In this document: positions 12,440 to 23,800 of the stretch, piece after piece | Numbering within the stretch: the first letter of the stretch is position 1 | Layout: each line of letters begins with the position of its first letter | NCBI GenBank assembly: GCA_037074765.1 | Contig: JBAMDO010000021.1 | Location: 1-64,000, forward strand | Source: Mansonella perstans | Taxonomy: Eukaryota > Nematoda > Chromadorea > Rhabditida > Onchocercidae | Direction of reading: 5' to 3' | DNA length: 64,000 nucleotides | Translations under genes and position numbers: made by a program | The notes under the pieces: model-generated | Database searches by the model: none | What the model was told of the DNA's origin: nothing | The model's input: the letters and a program-made list of their open reading frames with translations, nothing else

Positions 12440-12710
12440 ATATATATGACATATGTTTATGTACATATATATAACAAGGTCTACACAGGTATGTAAGATC
12501 TTAGAGCCTGATGGTACGGCTTACTAAGCTTGTGGATTGCTCTTTACTTTTTTTATTGTATTTTTTATTGTACAGAATGGTTTGAGAGTGTTGAATATAT
12601 TTATATCCAAGTATATATGTGTGCATATATATGTGTGTACAAATATGTGTGTGTATGCATGTACATAACAAGATCTGCATAGGTTTGTAAGGTCTTAGAG
12701 CTATCAATGA
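12440..12710. repeat. Diverged direct duplication
   Basis: A block containing 'taacaaggtctacacaggt' then 'gtaagatcttagagc' near 12470-12507 recurs near 12666-12702 as 'taacaagatctgcataggt' then 'gtaaggtcttagagc'. Both are preceded by TATATG-rich sequence. Confidence 0.6.
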
Positions 12711-14300
12711 AAACTCGTCCATTGATAGGTAAATATTTCAAAAATATTTTACAAATTCATTCTTTCTGTTCCTACGAGAAGCTATGTGTAATAGTCGCTG
12801 ATCTTTGATTTCATTTCGTCGCAAATTTTTGCATGTTTTAAAAGTTTTTAATTATTCGTTCGTTTCATCATTTTACTACATTCCGTCTACAACTTCCACC
12901 TACAATTTAATTTAGCTCATTTATTTTGTCATTGCTAATTACTTGTACAATTTATTTTAGTTATAGTCAGTTATTAAAATTGAATTGATAAGGAAGACCT
13001 TATCGTCCGCTTTCTTTGCTTCCTCTACTCTATCACTTTTCTGATAGCAATATCAATCAAAACAAGTTCTTGCATATTTTTAGTCTGATATTACAAATCT
13101 TTTTAACGAGTATTACCGTGATAGCTCAATGTTAATTAGCTTAATGTTTTATACAAATATGTATGATTTTCTATGTTTTTACATTACCTGGAGGACCATG
13201 CAAGAATTTTTGGCTAACAGAGACTATCAGGAGTCTTGTTTATATTTACTGGAGTTCGGGAATCATTAAAATATCGGAATGGAGTATGTTTGTAGTAGTT
13301 TTTTAAGAGACAAATTTTTTTCAGTGTTAATGTATGGAGGATAAGTAAATATAAGTAAACATGACTTTTCACGATTTCTGCGATTTCTGGATCGCTTAAA
13401 AATGCTGGTATATTCTACAGTTTAGGCTTAACTAGACTTTTTTTTTTTACTGTTGAATCAATAGCCATAAGAATTTAAGAGATAGATTGCTATAATAAAT
13501 GGCGTACATTGAAATGATGCATTGAAATTACCAGAGAATATCAAGTCTTCTGATAAGATACCATCAAAATAATGTTTAGAATGAATCATCATTATCTCTA
13601 TTGCTGCTCTATTCCAGTATTCTTCGGAGAAATTTTTATTTCAATGTAGACATTTAAAAAATGGATTTGTGAAATTTTTTGTTGATTGTATCCTCTTCAG
13701 AATATTTGTTTACTTATGATTTAAAGAGCTTTTTCAAATGCATCATCATTTACCATGATCCAGGATGATAATGATGATATGATTCATAGGCTAAAAGAAG
13801 TTATTCAAACTTTTACTTCACCTCTTTCTGTCTGATTTTATGAAATAAGACAAGAAATGATATTTGCTTTCCTATGATTCATTTATTCTACGATACAAGA
13901 TCGAATTACGAATCACCAGTTATAGGAAATTATCTAAGCCAAATAACAGAATTATCTAGGCCAAATTATCTGGACTAAATTTATTTATTTAGCAATTTAT
14001 GAAAGATACAATCAAACATTTTCAACTTTTCATATTTTCACTCAGTGCTTTTCAAATAATTTGAAACAGATATGACATTTGATATGAACATTATCTCATT
14101 TCAAACTTGCAGTAACAAATTCCGCATAATGTGTATGTTGAAATTCAAATTTTTAAAATATTCTTTCGGTTTTCAATATTTTAAATACGCTTTTCAATAT
14201 TTTAAAAAATATCAGTTTTAATTTGTTTAATAAAAAAAAATGAAATTAATCTTTAAATTAACTTAAATTTAGACAAGACAAAAGAAAAAAAAAAAGAATT

Positions 14301-15232
14301 ATGGGTGGTTCACATTCGCAATCATATGATTTGAGCCACGAATCAATGAAATCGGTGCAGGATAAACAAGATATTGTTCCGAGTAACAATGCTGTAGATG
14401 GCAAACTCATTCATGTGACTACTTCCGATGACGCAAACATTTTGCCAACCACACAGGTAATTAATTAGTTCATTATTTATATGTGAGATAAATAAACAAA
14501 AGTGAAGTTGCTAGGAGAGCTCTGCTAAAGTATCTATTAGTTTTTCAGGATAATTTGAAAAGAATGAGTTATCCTTTAGCAAAGGTACAGTACCTGAGAT
14601 TATTTAGCAATCATCTTCATTAATCAATAGCAGTCAAATAATGATTAAAACAAAAAAAAAAAAAAAAACTTTCTGCATTAATCACTTTTTTCTTTTCTGA
14701 ATAAAAATACAACTATTGCAATAAATGTTTGATTTTGTTTTAAATCGTATTTTTTACTAAATAATTTAAAATTTTAATTTGAATTTAATTTTAATTAAAT
14801 GAATTAGTTAACGAAAAAACTATAAATAAATGTCTCTTTATTCATAGTATAAATCTTTGGTCTTCAGTCTTATTTATTAATTTTGAAATAATTCATAAAA
14901 CATTTTTAAATTTAAACCTTTTAAATTAATTTCATTCAATATCTTTAAACCTTTTGCCAATAATTTTTGCATTCAAAAAATTTAATATCAAAATTTTATC
15001 ATCACGCAGGTGTTGTTAAAGCCAATTTTTGAATTGCCTTTTGAGTTTTAAAATTGGTCAAAAATTTCACAATTTTAATTTGAAAATCTAATATGCTATT
15101 TTTGTATTGTAGGAATTACAACGAATACAACCAGCAGAGGAGATACCATTGTCATCAGTAGAAATATCACTAGAGAATATTTCAATAGCGAAGAGATCAT
15201 CTTCAAAAATGATCGAAACAGCTGTCGAATAA
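14301..15232 (+). CDS. Small two-exon protein with myristoylation-type N-terminus, unknown function
   Basis: Exon 1 is 14301-14456 (ends before 'gtaatt'), exon 2 is 15113-15232 (after 'ttgtag', ends TAA). Together they encode 91 residues. The start is the first ATG after a possible trans-splice acceptor ('aaatttag', about 14265-14272). The N-terminus MGGSHSQS fits the N-myristoylation pattern (Gly2, Ser6), suggesting membrane attachment. The rest is hydrophilic, acidic and serine-rich, with no cysteine, membrane segment or domain that I recognise. AATAAA at 15389-15394, about 155 nt after the stop, fits a short 3' UTR. Exon 1 ends in phase 0 and could alternatively splice to the lim-9 exon at 25002, which also starts in phase 0, making it an alternative lim-9 first exon; it cannot join the 17565 exon without a stop. 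Confidence 0.5.
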
Positions 15233-16365
15233 TGGATTTCACCTGATTTACTGCTGTTGATACGATTTTTTTTTCTTAAATGAATAATTCCATTGACTAT
15301 CTGATGATAACTGATCTATTATTATTTCATATCATCGTTTGTTTAATTAATTGATCATACCCATCGTTCTATGAATAATCTTCATCAGAATAAATATTCA
15401 AATTTCCTAATCTTCAGGGAACAACTATCAATTGAAGCTAAACATGTGGTCATTAAAATTTCACTTTGTATTATTATTATTATTAGTAAACATTTGCTCA
15501 GTTTATTGATTTGATTATTTCCATTCCGTTTCTGCAAAGTTTTTCAGCATTCTGTAAACTTCTTTTTAAATAAAATATTCGAATGCATTTTTAAGCTGAA
15601 ATTTCAAAAGCAATTTTAATAAAAGTTTCAAATTAAAATATGCAAAAATAACACTATTAAAAATTTAAGGTAAAAATTTTTTTAAATTAATTATTAACCT
15701 ATCAAGTTTAATTTTTATTTAAATTTCAAAATGATATTTGAATTTTAGAAGAATTAATATAATTTATCGAAACTTAATCATTCAGTGACCTTATTTCATT
15801 TCCGTTCATTGACCTTCCTTCTCTTTTCACCTTATCGATCTGTTCCAATAAAACTGCTTCAATTTTGCATACACTTAAGGCTTAATCAAATATGCTATGT
15901 ATGACTGTACTCAAAAGCCTGTTTCATTTTATTAAACCAAATATTCCTTCAAAACAATAACTGCAAAAAAATGAAAATTTAAAGAAAAAAAGTTTCATAG
16001 AATAAACTATCAGTAGTTATAAAAAACAAAATTAAAAGGCAATTGATATATGTGACATGTGACCCAATTACCTTTTGCAATTAATTATTGTCTAAATTTC
16101 AGTGTTTAATTGATCCATTCTTTCAATATCAAATGTCTTTTGACAGTCAAATTTATTATTGTAATTTTTTTTCTTTCTACCAAACCGCCATTATATAACT
16201 CTTTTATCTCTTATTCTAGCATACAAATAAATAAATTTAAATTTAAAATGAAATTAAATCTATAATATAGACGTGAAATTTAAGCGTAACGTGAGATAAA
16301 TAAAAGAACAACTGTTTCCAATCATCATCATCTAAATGAGCAATCAAATGCGGTAAAACGATCAC

Positions 16366-16932
16366 AATCAAAGCAGCACTAATATCTTCTCATTGTGCTA
16401 TACTGCTACTAATGCTGTTGTTGTCGTTGCCGTTGCCATTGCCGTTGCCGTCACTAATGCCATTGCCGTTAGTGCTGCTGCTACTGTTCGTGTTGTTGTA
16501 ATCATATTTACTGAACAATGTTTATTATATTTACTTTACAACTTTGTTTACTTTTTTTAAAAAAAAATTTTTTTTGCAAAATGCTTTTTAAATATATTTT
16601 CAAACTTCAAATTACTTTCCCAATTCTTTTTTTCACATTTTATTTTTAAAAAAAAATTTAAAATTTAAATTTTATTAAAGGAAAACAAATTAGCCAATTA
16701 TATATTGCTAGGAAAAAACAAACAAATCTCAAAAGCTCTTTGTTTATTTAATGTTACATTGCGAAAAGTTACATTGAACAATTAGAATAAACTAATTGTA
16801 TTTTAATTGAAGTACAAATTTTTTTAAAATAAAAAATTTCATTTCTTTTTTTTTAAATCATAGCAGCACCGATTTCTCATTGTGCTATACTGCTGCTGTT
16901 ACCTTGCCGTTGCCGTTACTACTGCCATTGTA
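16366..16932. repeat. Duplicated NNG-triplet block
   Basis: 'ctcattgtgctatactgct' followed by runs of 'gccgttgcc' occurs at about 16389-16490 and again at 16876-16931. Both copies sit after a similar 'agcagcac' lead. The triplet runs could translate on the minus strand into alanine/asparagine-type repeats but stops interrupt them. Confidence 0.65.
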
Positions 16933-17047
16933 ATTTTTATATGCTAAAGTTTTATTGGTTTTTTTTCTAAGAAATGTTGTAAAATTGTATTTGAATTTTT
17001 TTTTTAAATTTTAAAACATTCCAACTTCTTCTATTTTTATATTACAG

Positions 17048-17076
17048 TTTACTAGCTATATTACATAGCTAGTAAA
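17048..17076. repeat. Perfect 12-bp hairpin, 5-nt loop
   Basis: Arms 17048-17059 (TTTACTAGCTAT) and 17065-17076 are exact reverse complements. There is no T-run ending that would suggest a terminator. Its role is unknown. Confidence 0.75.
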
Positions 17077-17556
17077 ATTAAAAATAAAAGTGTAAAAAAA
17101 GCTTGTTGGAAAGTTTACCTTTTTCGAAACAATTGTTGGAATGGAATTAATTTCTGGAGCAGTTGTTTGTACAGACAGGTCAATGTGATTCTTTGTGAGC
17201 TTATGACGTTCAGTTAGCTTATGACATTAGTTAGCTTATGACGAGAAATTTGAATATATCACGATGTGACAAGCTTTTAACTATGCGTTTTTAATCTTCT
17301 GAAATTATCTCACAGCAGTAATATATTATCATGACCTCTCATTTGACCTCATCTTGCTGTTTAAGAACATATATCATATATTCTTAAATTATAGGATGAA
17401 TGGAAACAAATAAATGATTCAGATGCATAACACTAAGTAAATATTTATTCAAATTTCAAACACGTGAATGTTTTTTTTTTGTAGACGTAACGGGATTAGT
17501 TAATATGTTTGATTTTAGGAATGAAATTATTAATGATTTGTTAATTAAATACTAAT

Positions 17557-17564
17557 TGTTACAG
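17557..17564 (+). promoter_or_regulatory. Putative trans-splice acceptor before the lim-9 start
   Basis: 'tgttacag' lies five bases before the ATG at 17570 and no upstream exon with a matching phase is seen. This suggests a spliced-leader site for the long lim-9 transcript. Confidence 0.45.
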
Positions 17565-17569
17565 TAGTA

Positions 17570-17824
17570 ATGAATGGCAGACCGTTGAAAAGTCTTCTCT
17601 GCTGTTATCATCATCAAAGAGCTGATGATACGAAAAATGACTTACAATCAATATCTGATTATTATGATCAAATTAATGATTTTGAACAAATCAGTCCTAA
17701 AGAAAATAATGATTTATTGGAAAAGAATAAAACACTAACAGTGATCAATGAAAGATGCACCTATAAACGAAATGAAAGTCCACGACCAGTTGAAATTACA
17801 AATTTGAAATTAAACAATGCTATG
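17570..17824 (+). CDS. lim-9: lim-9 candidate first exon
   Basis: An 85-residue open exon from ATG to 'gtaagc', phase 0 out. Codons are less AT-biased than the flanks. It contains a CC pair near the N-terminus ('SLLCCYHH') and then acidic, asparagine-rich sequence without a known domain. It could belong to an alternative long isoform only. Confidence 0.6.
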
Positions 17825-20800
17825 GTAAGCCTTTTTTTAAAAGTGTTGCATTGAAAAATCTCACATCCCTGTTTAATTTTAATCCATAACATTAATTTAT
17901 AAAGAGTGAATTAATTTGAAGTAAATTTAAATGGATGTAATTAACTAATCTTTTTTGCACATGAATTAATAATAATTGAAAGCTGAAGAGTGAATTAATT
18001 TGAAATAAAAGTCTAACGAACTTGATAAATCTAACAATTCTAATTCAATTTAGATCATATGATAAATGTATTTGCATGTTCCTTGTAGATTTTTCAGAAT
18101 TCAAATTCCAATCCTAATTCAAATATTTACCAATATGATTACCTCTGAAATATATCATTCCATGCTTCATTTCATTATTTTCAAATCTATCATTGATTCG
18201 TTCAAAGAAAAATTTCTTCGCAATTTTAATCAATTTCAAAATGTGAAAATTTAAAGACGAAAAAAATTTAAAATTTCAGTCCAAAAAAAGAAAAGAAAAA
18301 ATATCATCTATGAAATTTCCATGCAATGAAATAATTGAATGGGAAAATTGCATCTTCTGCTGATATCTCTTATCAGTTCTGATAAATAATCAATTAATCG
18401 TTACCAAATTACGGAAAATGTTTATTAGGCACGTAAATTTATCTATTTGCTCCAGTCAAATAATTAACATGTCTTTAAGGGAAGAACCGTAAACTTATTG
18501 GACATACAAATATTCTTTTGAAATTATTTGAAATAGAAATTGAAAGGAAAGAATTGAAATCAAAGGACCACTCATTCAATTTGCAACAATGACATTGGTG
18601 ACATTTCTCCTTTATTAGAAATTATTACTACCTATTGCTTATTTTTTCCATTCATCAAAATAAAATTAATTTACACAATTTTTTAAAATTCACTGATTTT
18701 TTTTTAAAATAAAGAATGAATTTAGGACCATTATCAGACCATTGTCAGTTGGAGAGATATAAAGCTGAGACTGAAAATGTTATCTTTTTCTTTTTTCATA
18801 CTTTTATCCTCAATCAATAAATCCTACCGTCTTTAACAGTATTAGCCCCATTACTAATACATCACCAATAAGTTGGTTAATTAATTAATAATTCAATTAA
18901 TTCCTACATTTATAATAAAATTTCATCTCTTGCTCACCTGTAATACTTCCTCATGATATGCTGAACCGGGTGACCTTAATTCTTCATGTACAGCGATGAA
19001 CTGATATTTGAGTGAGCGAATTATTGTTTGATCATTTGAAATATCCATATTATATTGTCATCAATAATTTGCCTAATAATTACAAGAAACAAAAGATACA
19101 GTAAGAGACAAATGACGAGAGAAATAATGAATGTTAGCAGTGGACATAATAATTGAACAGTGAACATCCATTGTAATAGTAAACTAACACAAAGTAGTAA
19201 AATACACACAAATGAATGATGGTTGGTCAGAAAATCATTTTGATAATCATATTAACCATGCTGGTAGTCATACTGTACATACTAAAAAACACTGTTCATA
19301 CTGTTAAATAACACATTGATCACACTGATCATATTGACAGTCATGATGATCATATTGATAATCATACTAATCATGTTGATAGTCACACTGATCACACTAA
19401 TCATATTCCAACTGAGCTTCTCTTTTTTTTTTGCAGTCTTGAATAATCATGGCTAGTAATTCAAGTATGAAACCAATTTTCCACGCTAATTGTTCACCGG
19501 ATCATCTTTTGTCCTGAAATTATTTTGTTTATAAATTCATCTATGTAAACAATCAATCTATTGTTGTATATAATTTTTTCACATGATAATAAATGTCACA
19601 AACAGTGTCATTTATTATTGTTCCTTCGTGCAATATTATCAAAAGTTTATTTTTAAATTGAAATTTTATTTCATTTTCGACTTATCATTGCTAATAATAA
19701 AATCAGTAATAATATCATTAACCGCTACAATAATAATAATCGTTTATTATTGTTATTGTAATTGTGTTATTTGTATCGTTAATATTTGTTGCAATTTATG
19801 TTAGTGCTGTAATTACAAAAAAATTTTAAAATGCAATTACCTAATTAAATTTTAAAATTTACATCGTTTGTCAAAGTGGCAACAATGATAACTTCAACGA
19901 AATTTTTGTGTAAAAATTTATGAGTCATCTTCCACCTCCGTTTCTCTTCCATATTTCTCTCCCATGCGTCTCTCCCCCGCTTCCATCCTTACTTCCCTCC
20001 CCATTCCTCTCCCCCGCTTCTCCCGCTATTCATGCTAAATCAAATGCAATGGGTATATTTCTAATAGAATTGAAAAAGCGAACGCTGTGTAAAGAAAAAA
20101 ATTTCATACATTGTATCATTTTAGAATTTTTTAAAAAAATTAATTTCTTTGATTTCTCAGAATGACTTATTCCTTCTTTTTCTTCTTCTTTTGGTCACAT
20201 TTATATTTTTCCATTTTTTTGTCAAATAGTTTTCTAAATTTGAAATGATTTCTGATCGTTTATAAAATAATGACATGTGTCACAATAACGCTTCAAATTG
20301 GTAATATTCATAATTTCACTAAATTGTCAGCAAACCATTCAATCACATAAAAATAATATTCTATTAAGTTAGGTCTGAATAAATTTCTATTATTTAACTG
20401 TGCCTAAATTTTGCTAATTTCAAAGTTTCTATTGCATTTTAGTTTTTTTCATCACTAATTAAAGAAAATCCACTTTAATTGTGTCTCATTATGTTTACCA
20501 AACATTTGAGAACAAATCATTTTTATAACGATTCTCTTTCACTATGCCTATAATTAATTATCCATAATTATTAAGAATTTATGCAATAGTTATCTATTTC
20601 GATAAATCAAAGGAGGAATTAAAGAAAATAAAACAATTAAATGTCAACTATATTTATCAGATGATTTTCCTAGTGATGAAAAACTTTATAATTATAAACA
20701 ATCGACTGAAAAAAAAAATTACATGACGCTATTGTCATCGATGATATGCCTGCCAGCATATCAAATTAAAATCATTTTACACTATTTCATTCCTCGGAAT

Positions 20801-23800
20801 TTTGCATCAGTTAAAAATTGGATCGATATAAATTAATTGCAATTTATGAAAGGGAAAAATGAAAAGGGATTGGTGATGTCATTGTTGTTTACAAATCCTT
20901 ATTTCAAGGAGAAAATAGCCTTAAGCTATTTCACCTATTTCGCCTACTCTATCGCTTCTGATTTGTATTTTAAACTTTATCACATCTACTCATCTACACA
21001 TCATCAATTGGTGCACAACAAAATGACCAACCAATTTGATAGCTATTAAAAAACCACTCATTGTGGAAAAATTTCATTATTATTTCTTTTGTTATGCAAA
21101 AAGAAATTTCACAAAATTTGCATATGACAATATGAGAAATGAATGAATGAAAAAAAAAATTCCAATTTAATGGAATACAAAAATATTTAAAAAACATCTT
21201 GTCATTTTTTTTTAGTTGTACAAAGATTAAATTTTTAAAGAATAAATTTTAGTTCCTTCTTCAATAGCATTTCAGATTAGTTGTTAACTGATGAAAACAA
21301 AAGTAATGATATTTAGCAAAAAAAAATTAAAAAATAAAAATTAATCATTGAGTAAGAATTAAGATTAAATTTTAAGTTTTTTACTTTTTTTTTGTTTTTT
21401 TCAACAGCCACTCAAATTGAATTGTTAACTGAAGAGAAAAATAATGATTGGCATTTAATAAAAGTAAAATTAAATTTTTTTATTTTGTTTACTTCAAATT
21501 CTTTACTAATTGAAGTAGTTCATAACTTTTCTTACTAAAGATATTAAAAAAAAATTAATTTTTCAAGATTTATAATTCAAAATAAAATCAAAAAATTTTA
21601 TTAATGAATGGTTAGTCATTTAAAATTAATAAATCTTTAAATTCTTAATTCCATCTTCTTTTTTTTGCTCGAATGAATTATCAGTAAAAATTTTTAAATT
21701 GATATATTGCACAGTGGGTAGTAGCAATGACATTAGTGCGACGACGATATTATTGTCAACACAATCTTGTGATCGTTGTCAATGAACCAGTCGATTTCTA
21801 TTAACTAAACCAAAAGGTACGTACGGCATTGTTGTACTATGTTTATTCACCAATTTTGTTACGATAAATTGCAAAGAATACTTTGAAATTTACCTTTCTT
21901 TTTTCTTTTTTTCTCTTTCTTTCTCTCTGTCTACCTTTCTTTTCTCTTTTCTTTTTCTTAGCAATATATGAAAGAATAAATTTCCTCTTTTTAATTTACC
22001 TTTCATTTAAAATCATTGTTCATAGTTTTTACGGAAACGAATAATTATTTGAATAGTGAAAGAAATGTTCGTTTAAAACATTGTTTTGGATTTAATTTAT
22101 TTGATCAGATATATTTTATACAGAGTGTTAATTGCCACTAAAATGGTAGTTTTACTATTACCTGCAATAGTTCCCGGAATCAGTAATTGCACAGTAATTT
22201 GCAATAGGTTAATTTGCTCATATCAATGTATTTTGGACTACTTTTTTTACATGTCAAATCACTATCCTTCATATTTCACATTCGATACTAGTCTCAATTC
22301 CCAATTAATTCTCTCTACTCAACCCTAATCCTCCTAAATCTTGTCCTAACTCTCAATTGATCATTCATTTAATTTTAATCCTTAAATTTTCTACTTTACA
22401 AAATATTTATAAAATTACTTGCATTTATCATATGGCAATAATTATGTTAAACAAAATGATAATTAACAACAAAAAATCATTAAATTAATTTAATAACATT
22501 TCAGAAGCATAAACAGAACAAAATTCTTTATATCGAAATCTTTTAAATTTTGGTTTTAATATTTCATTTATGAGATACTAAACCAAAAGTTTTTAATGAA
22601 ATTTTCGAGAACCATTGAACATTACTTACCGTACGATTTTAAATTCAAGTTTTATTTCAAATTTTTTCTTTTCAATTTTTTATCACATAAAAATTTTTTT
22701 TCTCATAGCTAACAATAATCAATCTTTTTCACTTTCATCGAAAAACGAAAGGACTATTTCTGAAGCATATTTCAGTAAACAAACATTAAATTTATTTCCA
22801 TTTCATTTTTGGCAATTAATGATTAAATTCACGATTGAAATATTTTTAAAAGTTATAATTTAAAATCAAAATTTCCTTTCCTTTCGCCTTCCTCATTTCT
22901 TGCAATTGAAATTTATGCCCAATTTGATTCATTTTTTAATTTGATGACAAAGTATTCATGTTAATAGTTTTTTGCCTGTTTAAAATCATTCCATCATTCA
23001 TTTTACAGACTAATATTTTTTAAGTATTTTCTTAGAAATATTTTAATCCGAAAAGTGAGAACATTGCTCCATTGTGTTGATAACAATAATAATCGGCTAA
23101 TTAAATGATTAACTATCTGATATTTTTATCAATCATCATAAAAATCATTTTAGCTGTTAATGACTAAATTTCTAATCGAGATATTTTTAAAAGTTGTAAT
23201 TTTAAAATTAAATTTTTCTCACATTTCTCTCTGTCTCTTTCTTTTCTGCAATTCAAATTATGCCCGACTTAACCTACTAATAGTTTGATCTTATCTTATC
23301 TCTATCCTTTATTTTAGACTAATTAATGCTTTTTAAAGTATTTTCTTAGAAATATTTTAATCCGAACAATGGACATTGTTCATCGGAATAATGATGATAA
23401 TAATGCCGTTTTATTTAACAATTAATTATCTAGCATTTTCTTCAATCATTACTAAAGAACTGGCTTTTTTTTATTTATTTGCTTTAAAAGTCATAGACAA
23501 ATCTACCAAAAATTGCTAGTAATTAATCAATTAAACTTAATCATCTGATTACTTGCCGTTTCAACTAACATTCTCTTTACTTTTTTTTTCCTTCCTGATG
23601 ATAAATTACGGTATCAGTGCTCGCCTTTTTTTCTGCATCTGTTAAAACTACTGCTCCTAATTACACTCATTCATCTCTTACTTCATCATCTTTTTATTTG
23701 ACATATGCTTAATTAAACTCTAAACCGGATCCTATGCACCGTATCCATTTCTACTGATAACATTAGCGGTATTAATGAATGATGATAAGATTTACATCAA

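Larger units (their letters stand above)
9292..14270. other. Intergenic region of about 5 kb upstream of unc-38
   Basis: No convincing exon on either strand. It should contain the unc-38 promoter (reading left) and that of the small gene at 14301 (reading right). It carries two diverged local duplications (10436-10895 and 12440-12710) and AT-rich simple sequence. Short open frames such as those at 11753-11965 and 12296-12722 are low-complexity or lie on repeats. Confidence 0.6.
15395..17564. other. Non-coding region between the small gene and lim-9
   Basis: No exon recognised. It holds a duplicated triplet-rich block (16366-16500 and 16855-16932) and a perfect 12-bp hairpin (17048-17076). 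Probably contains the 5' promoter of the long lim-9 transcript. Confidence 0.5.

Noticed and set aside
19021..19209. Minus-strand frame with two hydrophobic segments
   Set aside because: AT-rich leucine/isoleucine sequence is expected by chance; the ATG-to-donor exon at 18938-19048 lies in a different frame and looks better.
19444..19517. Short ATG frame of 22 codons after a strong 'ttttgcag' acceptor
   Set aside because: Too short, ends in a stop without a donor, and no phase link to a lim-9 exon.
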